64,000 bases of DNA from Paroedura picta (lineage: Eukaryota; Chordata; Lepidosauria; Squamata; Gekkonidae): NCBI RefSeq assembly GCF_049243985.1, contig NC_135371.1, forward strand, positions 4,303,501 to 4,367,500, read 5' to 3'. A program made the translations under genes and the position numbers. Below the pieces are notes generated by a model. The model saw only the letters and a list, made by a program, of their open reading frames with translations. It did no database searches and was not told the DNA's origin. Below, in pieces: positions 1 to 15,959 of the stretch (position 1 is its first letter; each line of letters starts with the position of its first letter).

Positions 1-59
1 TACATATTTTTCCGTTTCGTGTAATAGAGGATTGTGGGGGGGAGTCCTGTGGGGGCCCG

Positions 60-560
60 ATTGGATGTTGATGGTGGTCTCTGGCCTCAACCAAATGACT
101 GGTGGGAGAGCTTAGGGAGCTCTGTGGGGCTCCCACTTCAGCCAGCAATTCACCTCACCAGGCTGGACCCAGGGCCGAAAAGGCCCTTGCTCTGGTCGAG
201 GCCCAGGGCACCTCTCTGGGGCCAGGAATCATCAGCCAGTTGGTATTTGCTGAGCCAAGAGCTGTTTGGGGGACGTATTCAGAGAGGCGGTCCCAGATCA
301 CGTAAGACCTTAAAGGTTACGACCAACACTAAAACCTGATCCGGAATTCAATCGGCAGCTAGTGCAGGTGTTGGAGAACTGGTCGTATGAGTGCTCTCCA
401 GAGGGTCCTTGATAGGATCTATGCAGCTGTGTTCTGGACAGGGGTAAGGGAAGGCCTGCATAGATCGAGTTACAGTAATCTAACCTGGAAGGGACTGTCG
501 CATGGATCAGTGTGGTTAGGTGTTTCAGGGCCAGGTAGGGTGCTAGTAGTTTCGTCTAGC
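60..560 (+). repeat. Interspersed repeat, family not named
   Basis: This stretch matches two other segments of the window, near 28225-28510 and 57785-58050, through phrases such as AAGGCCCTTGCTCTGGT and GGGGCCAGGAATCA. It sits in what should be the intron before the zinc-finger exon of gene 1. It is probably the non-coding part of a LINE, but I cannot assign the family. Reading frames here are accidental. Confidence 0.5.
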
Positions 561-663
561 CCAGATGGAAGAAAGCCTGGCGTGCTACTTTTAACGACTT
601 CGATTCAGATGCCAATCAGACCTCCTTGCATGGGAGCTAATGGGATCTCTGTCTGTATTTCAG

Positions 664-2387
664 CAGGGGATCATCTGGAGAATGAGGAGGGCAATGAATT
701 GCATCATCTGTCACCAGACAAACTCAAGAATGGAGATTTGAGAGGAAAAATCCAGAATCAAGGTGGGCCCAAGATGGAGAAGAAAAGTCACATGGTTCAG
801 AATGATGAACTCAATCCTTGTCAAAGAGGAGATTTTTGTAAAGGAATTCTTGAGATGGAGAAAACATACAAGTGCTTGGAGTGTGGGACCAATTTCTCAG
901 ATCAATCCCAATATCATATGCATTTGAGAGTGCATACTGGAAGGAGAGCTCAACAATACCCGGATTGTAGGAAGAGCTTCAGCTGTAGATCACTCTTCCT
1001 TGAGCACCAAAGAACCCACGGAGAGGAGAAACGTTTTGAATGCTCAGAATGCGGGAAGAAATTCAGTCGGAATGTCAGCCTTCAGTTGCATTGTAGAACC
1101 CACACAGGGGAGAAACCTTTTGAATGTATGGAGTGTGGGAAGAAATTCAGTCGGAGTGAGAACCTTCAGATGCATCAAAGAACCCATACAGGTGAGAAAC
1201 CATTTGAATGCTCGGAGTGTGGAAAGAAATTCAGTCAGATAGGCCATCTTCAAGTGCATCAAAGAACCCACACAGGGGAGAAACCTTTTGAATGCTCAGA
1301 GTGCGGAAAGAAATTCAGTCGGAGTGGCCATCTCCAGATGCATCAAAGAACCCACACAGGTGAGAAACCTTTCGAATGCACAGACTGTGGAAAGAAATTC
1401 AGTCATAGTATCACTCTTCAGATGCATCAAAGAACCCACACAGGGGAGAAACCTTTTGAGTGCTCAGAGTGTGGAAAGAGATTCAATCAAAGTGGCCATC
1501 TTCAGAAGCATCAAAGAACCCACACACAGGAGAAACCTTTTGAATGCTCAGTGTGTGGAAAGAAATTCAAGTCAAGTGACAATCTTCAGGGGCATGAAAG
1601 AACCCACACAGGGGAGAAACCTTTTGAGTGCTCAGAGTGTGGAAAGAGATTCTATCAATGTAGTAAACTTCAGCTGCATAAAAGAAACCACACAGGGGAG
1701 AAACCTTTTGAATGCTCAGTGTGTGGAAAGAAATTCAATTGGAGTGGCAGTCTTCAGCAACATCAAAGAATCCACACAGGGGAGAAACCTTTTGAATGCT
1801 CAGAATGTGGAATGAAATTCAGTCAGACTGGCCATCTTCAGATGCATCAAAGAACACACACAGGGGAGAAACCTTTTGAATGCTCAGTGTGTGGAAAGAA
1901 ATTCAGTCATAATATCACACTTCAGAAGCATCAAAGAACACACACAGAGGAGAAACCTTTTGAATGCTCAGAATGTGGAAAGAAATTCAAGTTAAGTGAC
2001 ATACTGCAGCGGCATGAGAGAACCCACACAGGGGAGAAACCTTTTGAGTGCTCAGAGTGTGGAAAGAGATTCAATCAGAGAGGAAATCTTCTGAAGCATC
2101 AAAGAACTCACACAGAGGAGAAACCTTTTGAATGCTCAGAGTGTGGAAAGAAATTCAAGTCAAGTGACAATCTTCAGCAGCATGAAGGAATCCACACAGG
2201 AGAGAAACCTTTTCAGTGCTCAGAGTGTGGAAAGAGATTCCGTCACAGTGGTTATTTTCAGTTGCACCAAAGAACCCACACAGGGGAGAAACCTTTTGAA
2301 TGTTCAGAGTGTGGAAGGAAATTCAACCAGAGTGGCAATCTTTATCGGCATCAGAGAACCCACACAAGGAAGAAACCTTTTGAATGA
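664..2387 (+). CDS. Gene 1: C2H2 zinc-finger protein, last exon only (partial)
   Basis: This is the terminal exon of a zinc-finger gene; upstream exons lie left of the window. A tandem CAGCAG acceptor at 661-666 opens the exon in phase 1, as in the other genes here. The first ~60 codons are an acidic spacer ([13 protein letters not shown]). Then come 18 finger units of 28 residues joined by TGEKPFEC-type linkers. Unit 2 (QYPDC) lacks its first zinc-binding Cys; the other 17 keep both Cys and both His. Unit 1 ([12 protein letters not shown]) closely matches the first finger of the last exon of genes 5 and 6, so gene 1 carries the same type of terminal exon. The frame ends inside the next finger, where TGC has become TGA (2385-2387); a degraded finger remnant follows. 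The protein should be a nuclear sequence-specific DNA-binding regulator. Whether it has SCAN or KRAB cannot be told from the window. The open frame runs upstream to 387, but that part is intron and repeat. Confidence 0.9.
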
Positions 2388-2664
2388 TCAGAATGTGAAT
2401 AGTACTTCTCAAATAAACGTTATCTTGTTAAATAGCAACAGATACATTCAGGAGGAATCCTTCAGAATGCTTACAGTTTAGAAAGAACTTCACTTAGAGA
2501 TTCCATCTTAAACAGCATGACATAATCCTTGTGAGTCCAAAGTGTATGAGTTATCATCGTGTGACAAATGATGAACTTGTATTTTACATCTTAAAGACAA
2601 CCACAGACTCCACAAACCATTGAAACCTCATAAATGTTTGGAAAGAGCTTGGATTTATGATTAA
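2388..2664 (+). pseudogene. Degraded finger remnant and 3' flank of gene 1
   Basis: After the stop, the sequence still reads like eroded fingers (TCAGAATGTGAATAG; AAACCTCATAAATGTTTGGAAAGAGC near 2625-2650). Similar eroded fingers follow genes 3, 5 and 6. An AATAAA at 2405-2410 lies within the eroded coding sequence and need not be a real poly(A) signal. Confidence 0.55.
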
Positions 2665-2669
2665 AGATT

Positions 2670-2990
2670 TTTTTTAATGTAGTAATTAAAATATGGAATT
2701 TACTGCAAGTGGAAGTAGTGAAGTACACAGCCTTAAAAGGGGATTGTCCAAAAGGTGCTGTTAATGAAATCTATCACTGACTACTAATCATGGTGACTGA
2801 GGGGAACCTCCCTATGCAAAGGCACTTATCTGAATCCTACAGCCAGGAAGCAACCTCAGGAGAAGGCCTCGGCCTCCATGCCCTGTTGGACCTCTGGAGG
2901 AACTGGTTGGCCACTGTATGTGACAGGGATGCTGGAGTAGATAGATGACTGGTGTGATCCAGCAGGGCGTTTCTTACGTTCTTGTTGTCA
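2670..2990 (+). repeat. LINE 3' tail (CR1/L3-like)
   Basis: Contains a typical tail order: GGAATTTACTGC, then AAAAGGGGATT, then a GATCCAGCAGGGC-like end with CTTACGTTCTTG. The same tail recurs near 25065-25335, 36630-36990 and 61640-62380. Only the non-coding 3' end is present. Confidence 0.6.
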
Positions 2991-3250
2991 TAGTGTAAAC
3001 ACAGAAAGAAAACAAAATTCCAGACTGTTGATTTGTTTAAGATAGTTGAAACCAGCTTGATAGATTTAGCCTTGAAGCTGGAAGAGATGACCAAGATATG
3101 AAAAAGAGCGCATGCTGAATTAAATTATGTTTCATGACTATTATCTAACCTACCTATTTGCTGTAAAATGAAATGCAAGTACCACGTCGGATCAATGTAA
3201 TTGTATGTTTAAGGAAGGGAATAAAACAACACAAGCAAACTTTTTTTCTT
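2991..3250. other. Duplicated 3' flank of gene 1
   Basis: This non-repeat flank matches 12510-12780 downstream of gene 2 over about 200 bp, including GAAAAAGAGCGCATGCTGAA and ATGACTATTATCTAACC. It shows that the unit of duplication extended well past the coding exon. Confidence 0.7.
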
Positions 3251-3299
3251 TGGGTTGGTGGCTTTTCTCCTGGAGGAAAGCCAGTCCCCCCTTTATTGC

Positions 3300-3615
3300 A
3301 AAAAAGAAGCCTTCTCAACTTTTTTACCATTGAGAAACCCCTGAACTACTCCCCAGACTTCAAGAACCCCTGGACACGGTGCGATCAGGCAGAATAAGGT
3401 TAGGAAGCATAGCTGTGTACACACCCTCCCTTTCTCACCCCCTCCAGGCCCATCATTGGCCATTTTGGGAGTGGGGGAGCAGGTCAGCAGGTCAAATTTG
3501 CAAATTTAAAAAAGATATAGAACATTAATTAACTCGTACCCATTTGGGAAACCCTTCCAGGGCCATCAAGAAACCTCAGGGTTTCCCAAAACCTTGACTG
3601 AGAAAGGCTGTAATA
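3300..3615 (+). mobile_element. Non-autonomous DNA transposon (TTCTCAAC family)
   Basis: Begins CTTCTCAACTTTTTTACC and ends GACTGAGAAAGGCTG, that is, with related inverted ends. Internal text (GGCCCATCATTGGCCATTTT) is shared with copies at 12790-13215, 32965-33110, 34145-34475 and, on the other strand, 58058-58325. No transposase is encoded. hAT origin is likely but not shown. Confidence 0.6.
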
Positions 3616-3671
3616 GGGGCTTGACCTTAAGAGCCTGAAATAAGTCAATGTGCCTTGAGAATAAAGGAGAA

Positions 3672-4225
3672 AAAAGAATTGGTTTTTATACCATGCTTGT
3701 CTCTGCCAGGAGTAGTCTCAAAGCAGCTTCCAATCGCCTTGCCTTCCTCTCCCCACAACAGGCACCCTGTGAGATAGGTGGGGCTGAGAGCTCTGACAGA
3801 AGTGCTCTGTGAGAACAGCTCTATCTGTGACTAGCCCGAGGTCACCCAGCTAGCTGCAGATGGAGGAGAATCTAACCCGGCTCAGCAGATTAGAAGCTGC
3901 CACTCTTAACACTAGGTAAAGGTAAAGGTATCCCCTGTGCAAGCACCGAGTTATGTCTGACCCTTGGGGTGACACCCTCTAGCGTTTTCATGGCAGACTC
4001 AATACGGGGTGGTTTGCCAGTGCCTTCCCCAGTCATTACTGTTTACCCCCCAGCAAGCTGGGTACTCATTTTACCGACCTCGGAAGGATGGAAGGCTGAG
4101 TCAACCTTGAGCCGGCTGCTGGGATTGAACTCCCAGCCTCATGGGCAGAGCTTTCAGACTGCATGACTGCTGCCTTACCACTCTGTGCCACAAGAGGCTC
4201 TTACTCTTAACACTACAACAAGACT
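3672..4225 (-). repeat. MIR-like CORE-SINE, split by a Sauria SINE
   Basis: Reverse-strand tRNA-derived SINE with a CORE-like body (GGTCACCCAGCTAGCTGC; CACCCTGTGAGATAGGTGGGGCTGAGAG). Its tRNA-like head is cut at about 3914 by the Sauria SINE and resumes at 4201. The repeated CTCTTAACACTA on both sides is the target-site duplication of the second element. Confidence 0.7.
3915..4200 (-). repeat. Sauria SINE
   Basis: Reverse-strand, full-length copy. On the minus strand it starts GAGCCTCTTGTGGC, has box A- and box B-like tRNA promoter parts (GGGAGTTCAATCCC), and ends in TTTACC repeats after a Bov-B-like segment (GGGTCAGACATAAC). It is flanked by a duplication of CTCTTAACACTA, so it landed inside an older CORE-SINE. 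Confidence 0.85.
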
Positions 4226-4720
4226 AATTTTCAAAACCCTTTTTTTATTTCCCAAAGGGAGTCCCTGTAGCCTTTCTAGATAGAATGATGAAAGTAAAGC
4301 AAAATGTTATTTTCATTTCACTCATAAAGAAAATGCTATAACGAATGTTTAGGCTTGTAGAAACATTGAGTTGGGAGGTTTTATGGTTAGGATATTAAGT
4401 AAAGAATACAACCGAACTCTTTTCCTTTAGAGTTGTCCGATGTATCCTATGCTACTTATAACCTGCTTTGCCATGCGTACCTGTAGTAACTTACAGTCAT
4501 ACACAGATCCTGAAGCTATGCTTGGGTCTGCTAGACGTGCATGTCTGGGCCCTCAAAGCCCCGTATTCCTCATTTTGCCCTGCATTTCTCTCTGGGCCCC
4601 ATTGACTTGCGGTGTAAAAAGCTACAGCATTTGTGTGTTTATGGCAGATTGCATTGTACAGATACCTTAGCTGTGTTATGTCGTTAGTTTATAAAATGTA
4701 AGGGGGAATAGAAAATAAAT
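4226..4720. other. Duplicated flank matching 14280-14840
   Basis: No gene seen. Segments such as TTTAGAGTTGTC..GATGTAT, ATCCTGAAGCTATG and GGCCTGCTAGAYGTACATG correspond to 14520-14690 in the next unit, so this is paralogous flanking DNA around the junction of duplicated units. Confidence 0.65.
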
Positions 4721-4778
4721 TTATTGTTCCTGTATTGGAAAAGTCCATGCAGTTCTGAAGAAGAAGAGTTGGGTTTTG

Positions 4779-4798
4779 TAGTGTGTGTGTGTGTGTGT
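4779..4798. repeat. (GT)n microsatellite
   Basis: Short GT run upstream of the gene 2 promoter-like block. Confidence 0.9.
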
Positions 4799-4859
4799 CT
4801 GGCACCACCGTCCACTCTCAGCCTCCCAAACCATTTCCTGAGAAGGCGGAGCAACGCTG

Positions 4860-5094
4860 GACCCCCCCAGGAGCCCCCCCCCCGGCCTTGTTACTCCGAA
4901 GGAGCCCCCTTGAGCAGCGCGGGGCATCGCCGAGGACAGCCCGGCTGAAGTCCGTCTGGTCGGGCCGTGAAGAGGCGAGGCGAGGAGCCCTTTGTCCCTC
5001 CGCTGCAGCCACGAGAGGGTTAAAGGCACAGAGCCCGTGGCTAGAGAGGCGCGACGGCTGCAGGGAAAGAGTCGCAGCCGCGGCAGCTTTACTC
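4860..5094 (+). promoter_or_regulatory. Putative promoter and first non-coding exon of gene 2
   Basis: GC-rich block containing CGGCTGAAGTCCGTCTGGTC and the core GAGGGTTAAAGGCACAGAGCC, followed by CTAGAGAGGC. It aligns with 16000-16216 upstream of gene 3, and the core recurs upstream of genes 4, 5 and 6. A GTGAGT donor at 5095 would close a 5' untranslated exon that splices to the SCAN exon at 7110. Start of transcription and exon use are inferred from conservation only. Confidence 0.6.
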
Positions 5095-5170
5095 GTGAGT
5101 CAAACGTCGGGATGCGTGTCAATGCGGGTTGCAATGCGAGATGGGAGGAGTGCTTTTGGTGTTACGTGTT

Positions 5171-5173
<3 letters not shown>

Positions 5174-5205
<32 letters not shown>
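5174..5205. repeat. (GT)n microsatellite
   Basis: About 16 GT units just inside the presumed first intron of gene 2. Confidence 0.95.
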
Positions 5206-5208
<3 letters not shown>

Positions 5209-5377
5209 TTAAATGCTCTCCAAAGGCATTTAAATGATGCCTTTTAAAATTTGGGAGGTCCATTGTGGGGGCAGGAAGGCACCTGTGGGACCCCCGAAGT
5301 CCCATTCTGGATCTGATGAGCTTCTTCAGGTGCGTGGAAGCGGACTTCCCCAATCACTACCTGGAGAGTCAAGATCA

Positions 5378-5446
5378 AGGGTAGTCAAACTGTGGCCCTC
5401 CAGATGCCCATGGACTACAATTCCCAGGAGCCCCTGCCAGCAATGC
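5378..5446 (+). mobile_element. hAT-type MITE, partial copy
   Basis: Left half of the palindromic MITE (GTCAAACTGTGGCCCTCCAG). The right half is missing. Confidence 0.75.
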
Positions 5447-5576
5447 AAGATGTCAAGATGCAATGTCAAGATGCAGAAGCCCCTGAGGGAGAAGGATGGC
5501 TAAGGCTGGATTCCTCCAGTTGGCTTCCTGGCAGGTCTTCCCCCACCTGCTAACTCCCTATTGGGAAGGCTTGAGG

Positions 5577-5712
5577 CAGGGGTAATCAAACTGCGGCCCT
5601 CCAGATGTCCATGGACTACAATTCCCAGGAGCCCCTGCCAGCGAATGCTGGCAGGGGCTTCTGGGAATTGTAGTCCATGGACATTTGGAGGGCCGCAGTT
5701 TGACTACCCCTG
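5577..5712. mobile_element. hAT-type palindromic MITE, complete
   Basis: Near-perfect inverted repeat starting CAGGGGTAATCAAACTGCGG and ending with the complement, flanked by the 8-bp duplication GCTTGAGG. The 8-bp target duplication and the CAGGGGT end are what hAT elements leave. It encodes nothing. Confidence 0.9.
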
Positions 5713-5859
5713 GCTTGAGGGATTCCCTTTCGATGTATCTGAAGGATGTGGGCAGACCCAGAACGAAACGTCGTTGGTCTGAAGGGTGCCTCTGGACGCC
5801 AGCTTCAGACCAACGTAGGTATCTGATTTTGTCAAGAGGGTCAAGCTACAACAGATAGA

Positions 5860-6085
5860 TGTAGTCGTTAAGAATGGCAGCTCCTAATCTGGCCAGCTGG
5901 GTTTGGTTTCCCCCTCCTCCACACGCAACTTTGGGGTAGTCACAGTCCTGTTAGAGCTACTCTCACCGCTGTTCTCACAGAGCTCTCGTCACCTCACCTA
6001 TCTCACAAGGTGGGGAAAGGAAGGGAAGGCTTGGGAATCCTTCAGGTAGTGATAAGCAAGGTCTAAAAGCCAACTCTCCTTCTAA
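5860..6085 (+). repeat. MIR-like CORE-SINE
   Basis: Forward copy with tRNA-like head (GTCGTTAAGAATGGCAGCTCC) and CORE body, diverged from the other copies in the window. Confidence 0.65.
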
Positions 6086-6121
6086 ATAAAATAACAAATA
6101 TTGACATTGTATAGTGCACAG

Positions 6122-6390
6122 AAAGGTATCCCCTGTGCAAGCACCGAGTCATGTCTGACCCTTGGGGTGACGCCCTCCAGCGTTTTCATGGCAGACTCAA
6201 TACGGGGTGGTTTGCCAGTGCCTTCCCCAGTCATTACCGTTTACCCCCCAGCAAGCTGGGTACTCATTTTACCGACCTCGGAAGGATGGAAGGCTGAGTC
6301 AACCTTGAGCCGGCTGCTGGGATTGAACTCCCAGCCTCATGGGCAAAGCTTTCAGACGGCTGCCTTACCACTCTGCGCCACAAGAGGCTC
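6122..6390 (-). repeat. Sauria SINE in intron 1 of gene 2
   Basis: Reverse-strand Sauria SINE flanked by TATAGTGCACA on both sides (6111-6121 and 6393-6403). The paralogous intron of gene 3 at about 17533-17550 reads TATATAGTGCACATATA without any insert, so it is an empty site. Confidence 0.85.
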
Positions 6391-7109
6391 TTATAGTGCA
6401 CATATGTAATGTTAAAACCAATCCATGTCTGGATATCAGACGGTACCATTCAGAAGCATTCCGAGTGGATGAGCATGTCCTACGAACAACATGAAACTAG
6501 ATGTGTTCAAGCACTACGGCCTTACTCATTGGTCCAAAATGCATTAAGGATATAGAAAAATGCAGATTATTTTTCACAACCAAGTGTTGTTTCTCTGAAA
6601 TTGGAAAAAAGGGGGGAAATGTTACAATTTAAATTGATATTATTATACTAATTTTTTAAAAACTGATATAAGAATTAGAACACAGTAACGCACCTGAATC
6701 TACACACACACACTCACAAACACACCATCCCAGCAGCCCACCTACCGTTAAATGAAGAAGCTTCCAGAGGAGAACTGGATAAACATCCAGAGCTGAGGTC
6801 TGTGAGTAGCTCTTAGCCATAAGGTTTAGGAGGAACACTGTCTGGAGCAGTGAAGCTCTCTTTTTCCCCCTGGAGAGTAAAAGTCAATTTTAGATATAAA
6901 CAGATCTTGGATTGCTTGATTTTTTTTAAACTCCTTCAAATCTGCTGAGAAATCATGCCAGATCCAACACCATAGACTGAACCGTAAAATTAACCAGAAC
7001 TTGTACTTTGTAGAACAATAATAGTAAAAAAACAAGGATCTCAGACATAGATGAATTTGTATGATTTTTCTTATGCTAAAATAACAAATTTGCCTCTCCC
7101 TCTTCATAG

Positions 7110-11932
<4,823 letters not shown>

Positions 11933-12114
11933 ACGATCAGAATGTGAATAATGCTTCTAAAAAATAATTGTCCTGACAGTCTGACTCTCAGAGGACATGC
12001 AGGTGACTGAGATCCATGGGTGGCAACTAAGGGTTCATGGGGGGGCGAAACACGATATTAGTGTTTGTATGCCAATGTGAGGAGTTTCTGAGCCTAGATG
12101 GAGGAGCTGGAGTA
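11933..12114. other. 3' flank of gene 2
   Basis: No second gene. The first bases continue the eroded finger sequence. No clear poly(A) signal was identified. Confidence 0.4.
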
Positions 12115-12372
12115 GAATCATAGAACGATGGAAGGGGTCAGACAGGCCATCTAGTTCACCCTCCTGCTCAATGCAGGATCAGCCTCGAGCATCCAGGAGA
12201 AGTACCTGTCCAACTGCTGCTTGAAGACCGCCAGTGAGGGGGAGCTCCCCACCTCCTTAGGCAGCCTATTCCACTGCTGAACTAATCTGACTGAATTTCT
12301 TTTCCTGATATCTCCACGAAGTTTAAACCCAGTACTGCGGGTCCTCTCCTCTGCTGCCAACAGGAACAGTAT
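12115..12372 (-). mobile_element. CR1 LINE 3' end
   Basis: Reverse copy starting AGAATCATAGAACGATGG and running through the conserved C-terminal coding end (minus-strand [26 protein letters not shown]). Confidence 0.85.
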
Positions 12373-12509
12373 CTGGATTAGATGTAGAGTTTAGATGTAG
12401 CAGGTTTCTCAGAAGCACCATGGAACGAATGGGTGGTAGAAAAATAATACCGATAAGAAACTGCAGCTCCATTCAGTTTCCCGTGGAGACAATGAGGATT
12501 CATTATTCC

Positions 12510-12789
12510 AGGCTGCTGCTTTGTTTAAGCTAGTTGAAACCAGCTTTATAGATTTAGCCTTGGAGGTGGAAGTGAGAACCAAGACATGAAAAAGAGCGCA
12601 TGCTGAAGGGAATTATAATGCTTCATGACTATTATCTAACCCACCTACTTGCTGTATAATGAAATGCGAGTGCTACGTGGGATCAATGTTTAAGACAGTC
12701 TGAGAAAGAATACGTAGGCATGTGCCTGTGATCCTGGGAATAAAACAACATAGATAAACTTAACTTTTATGTTGGTGTTTTTCTCCTGG
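12510..12789. other. Duplicated 3' flank of gene 2
   Basis: Matches 2991-3250 behind gene 1 (GAAAAAGAGCGCATGCTGAA; TATTATCTAACCCACCTACT). No gene seen. Confidence 0.7.
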
Positions 12790-13215
12790 AGGAAAGGCTT
12801 CTCAATTTTTTTTCCCCTTCTCAACTTTTTTTACCCTTGAGAAACCCCTGAACTATTTCTCAGGCTTCAAGAACCCTTGGAAGTGGCGTGAATGTCTAGA
12901 GCAGGGGTAGTCAAACTGTGAATGCTGGCAGGGGCTTCTGGGAATTGTAGTCCATGGACATCTGGAGGGCCGCAGTTTGACTACCCCTGCTCTAGAGTAA
13001 GGTTGGGAAGCATAGCTGTGTACACACCCTCCCTTTCCCACCCCCATCATTGGCCATTTGGGGAGGGGGGAAGCAGGTCAACAGAGGCATATTGCCTGAT
13101 AAATTTTTAACAAATTTTTAAAAAATATATAGAAGATTAATTAACTCCCACTCACTTGGGAAACCCAGGTCCTCAAGAAACCTCAGGGTTTCAAGAAGCC
13201 CTGGTTGAGAAAGGC
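12790..13215 (+). mobile_element. Non-autonomous DNA transposon (TTCTCAAC family) with nested MITE
   Basis: Same family as 3300-3615, and at the matching place in the duplicated flank, so the insertion predates the duplication. It is interrupted by the MITE at 12902-12989. Confidence 0.65.
12902..12989. mobile_element. hAT-type MITE inside another transposon
   Basis: Shortened palindromic copy with ends CAGGGGTAGTC and GACTACCCCTG. It is flanked by GTCTAGAG and CTCTAGAG, an 8-bp duplication with one difference. The gene 1 copy of the host element at 3300-3615 lacks it. Confidence 0.9.
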
Positions 13216-14029
13216 GGCAATAAAGGCTGACCTTCCTTATTTCACCATATTTCTTTTCTTATTGTGTGCCGGACTAATTTATAGACACGAGATGTATAAG
13301 CTCTACAGACAGGATAGGAAGGGACAGGTTGGTGGTGGTGTTGTACATCACAGGGCATGGAATCAAGCGACAAAACATCTGGGCACAAATGATGTAAATG
13401 GAAATACTGGTCCTGAAAGGTCCTGAAGGGTTACTGGTGGCATCACCCACCTGATATTGAGATGGAGAAGGAAATAAGAGAGGTTACTAGAGAAGGTCAT
13501 GATGTTATACTGGGGGACTTCAGCTACCCTCACGTTGGCTCGGTAAACATGTGCTCAAGCCCTGCTGTAGAAATGAGATTCTTAGACGTCATCAAAGACA
13601 ATGCACTGTGTTAGACTAAGACAGGCCCGTTCCCACAGAAATCAGAAAACCAGAACCCATCTTGTCCTTTGAGCAAAAGTCAGATGTAAAATGTTCTGAC
13701 GTTTGACCAGCCAGCCAGTGTAGATCCAAGAGGAGCCAGAAAGAGAGACAGAGAGAATGTTTGCTCTTGACTTTTGCCATAAAGACGCTTCTGCCAATAA
13801 ACAGAATGCTTGCAAAAGTAAAAGGGGGCTTTTGGAATCTGAGATTGGTTTTGAGAATTATCTTCAATATTCTTTTGATACAATAGATTTTATTAAGTCC
13901 CTTTTTAAGAGATGGACAAGAAAGAGAAAGGGAGCATTCCTCTAGTCTAGCCCATTGCAGTAAATTATATATCAGCTCAGTGGTATTGTTCTAATAGTCA
14001 TGCAAGTTTATGCAATTGTACTTAATGAT
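13216..14029. other. Intergenic, no gene recognised
   Basis: A few phrases (GAGATGGAGAAGGAAATAAG; GGGGGACTTCAGCTACCC near 13510) look like an eroded LINE endonuclease region, but I cannot support a call. AT-rich after 13800. Confidence 0.3.
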
Positions 14030-14280
14030 TTATACCCTGCTTTTCTTTACCTGAAGGAGTCTCAAAGCATCTTCCAATCACCTTCCCTTCCTCTCTCCAC
14101 AACAGGCACCCTGTGAGGTAGGTGGGGCTGAGAGCTCTGACAGAAGTGCTCTGTGAGAACAGCTTCTGAAAGGGCTGTAACTAGCTCAGGGTCACCCAGC
14201 TAGCTGCAGGTGGAGGAGTGGGGAATCAAACCCAGCTTGGCAGATTAGAAGCGGCCACTCTTACCACTACAACAAGGTCA
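14030..14280 (-). repeat. MIR-like CORE-SINE
   Basis: Reverse copy (CCTGAAGGAGTCTCAAAGC, GGTCACCCAGCTAGCTGCAG, AGATTAGAAGCGGCCACTC). It occupies the place of the split SINE at 3672-4225 in the gene 1 flank; here no Sauria SINE interrupts it. Confidence 0.8.
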
Positions 14281-14904
14281 GGGGAAAGATTAAGACTAAT
14301 TTTCAAAACCATTTTTTTAAATTTCCCAAAGGGAAGCCCCATAGCCTTTCTGGATAGAAATGATGAAAGTTAAATAAAATCTTTTAATTTGTCATAAAGA
14401 AGTTTTTATAATGAATGTTTAGGCTTGTAGAAACATTTCTCATAACAGCTGAAGGTTGGAATAAAGTTAAGTGGGAAGTTTTATGGTTAGAATTGGATGG
14501 GATTTTAAAGAATACAACAGACCTCTTTTACTTTAGAGTTGTCTGATGTATGCTATGCTGCTTCACATGCCTTGCCATGTGTACATATAGTGACATATTT
14601 TCCTACATAGATCCTGAAGCTATGTGTTGCCCTGTACATACTGATTCATCCAGGCTTGGGCCTGCTAGATGTACATGCCTGGGCCCTAGTGGTCAAAACC
14701 ATGGATTTGCCATGCATTTCTTTCATGGCTTCATGTACTTGCTGAGTAAAAAGCTAAAGCATTTTCGTGTTTATGGTGTGTTGTACTTTATGGTGTATTG
14801 TACTTTAGTTGTATTATATTTATTAAAATTAATGGCGGCTATAAATGGGTTAATTGCTTTCCCTGTGTAGACCTGGGCTGTGGCCTCGTTTGGGATACTC
14901 TGTA

Positions 14905-15182
14905 CAGTTCTGAAGAAGAGTTGGGTGTTATACCCCGCTTTTCACTACCTGAAGGTGTCTCTAAGCGGTTTACAATTGCCTTCCTTTCCTCTTCCCACAG
15001 CAGACACCCTGTGAGGTAGATGGGGCTGAGACAGCTCTGGCAGCTCTGTGAGAGCAGCTCTAACAGGGCTGTGACTAGCCCAGGGTCACCCAGCTGTCCG
15101 CATGTGGAGAAGGAGTGGGGAATCATTCCTGGTTTGCCAGATTAGAGGTCACTGCTCTTAACCACTACAACAAGCTGATCAC
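14905..15182 (-). repeat. MIR-like CORE-SINE
   Basis: Reverse copy from AGAAGAGTTGGGTGTTATAC to TTAACCACTACAACAAGC. Confidence 0.8.
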
Positions 15183-15437
15183 TGTATCTCAAAAAAGCAT
15201 GTTGGAGAATGGGTGGGGCAGAATACAGAAAAGGACAGCTAACATTATTAAGGGCTTGGAGAACAGTGAGGTCTGCTTGAAAACAGAGAGTGAGCAGTGC
15301 AGTTGAATAGCAGAGAGTTTGGGCTTCTCTCGTACAGGTTCCCACTCAAGGAGTACCAGTTTTTTGTGCCTATTTGGGGGGGGGGGGATTCCCACGCATC
15401 ACAGATATGTTCTTTTGGGGGAAATATGCAACAGCAA

Positions 15438-15882
15438 CTATTCCCAGTTGCAATGTATGGCTGCGAAAGTTGGACCATAAGGAAGGCCGAGCGTCAAAGA
15501 ACTGAGGCTTTTGAACTCTGGTGCTGGAGAAGACTCTTGCAAGTCCCTTGGACTGCAAGGCAAACAACCCGGTCAGTCCTAGAGGAGATGAGCCCTGCCT
15601 GCTCCTTAGAAGGCCAGATCCTGAAGATGAAACTCAACTACTTTGGCCACCTCATGAGAAGGAAGGACTCCCTGGAGAAGAGCCTAATGCTGGGAGCGAT
15701 CGAGGGCAAAAGAAGAAGGGGACGACAGAGAATGAGGTGGCTGGATGGAGTCACTGAAGCAGTCGATGCAGACTTAAATGGACTCCGGGGAATGGTAAAG
15801 GACAGGAAGGCCTGGAGGATCATTGTCCATGGGGTCGCGATGGGTCAGACACGACTTCGCACCCAACAACAACAACATTCAC
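15438..15882 (+). mobile_element. Bov-B (RTE-clade) LINE 3' end
   Basis: 5'-truncated Bov-B. The frame encodes the C-terminal end of the RTE polyprotein (FPVAMYGCESWTIRKAERQR, then GKRRRGRQRMRWLDGV and RKAWRIIVHGVAMG), then the conserved end GGGTCAGACACGACTTCGCA and a (CAA)n tail. It matches the longer reverse copy at 47108-48100. This family is thought to move Sauria SINEs. Confidence 0.9.
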
Positions 15883-15959
15883 TCCTTGCTATCTAGCTGC
15901 CTCAGCCAGTCAGTCTTTTGACCACCCCCCAAAAAAAACACGTTTTCTGAGCGCCACCC

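Noticed and set aside
34-339. 101-codon frame at the left edge as a possible KRAB or SCAN exon
   Set aside because: It matches an interspersed repeat also seen at 57785-58050, and has no KRAB or SCAN motif.
2405-2410. AATAAA as poly(A) signal of gene 1
   Set aside because: The same AAATAAAC occurs in the eroded finger tail of gene 3 (24228), so it is inherited finger sequence; unsupported as a signal.
3915-4200. tRNA gene suggested by box A/B text
   Set aside because: It is the tRNA-derived head of a Sauria SINE; no complete tRNA cloverleaf.
4721-5247. Several overlapping frames on both strands around the gene 2 promoter
   Set aside because: GC-rich promoter-like block and GT repeats; frames are chance.
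5577-5712. Strong hairpin as a microRNA or structured RNA gene
   Set aside because: The same hairpin occurs many times with 8-bp target duplications; it is a MITE.
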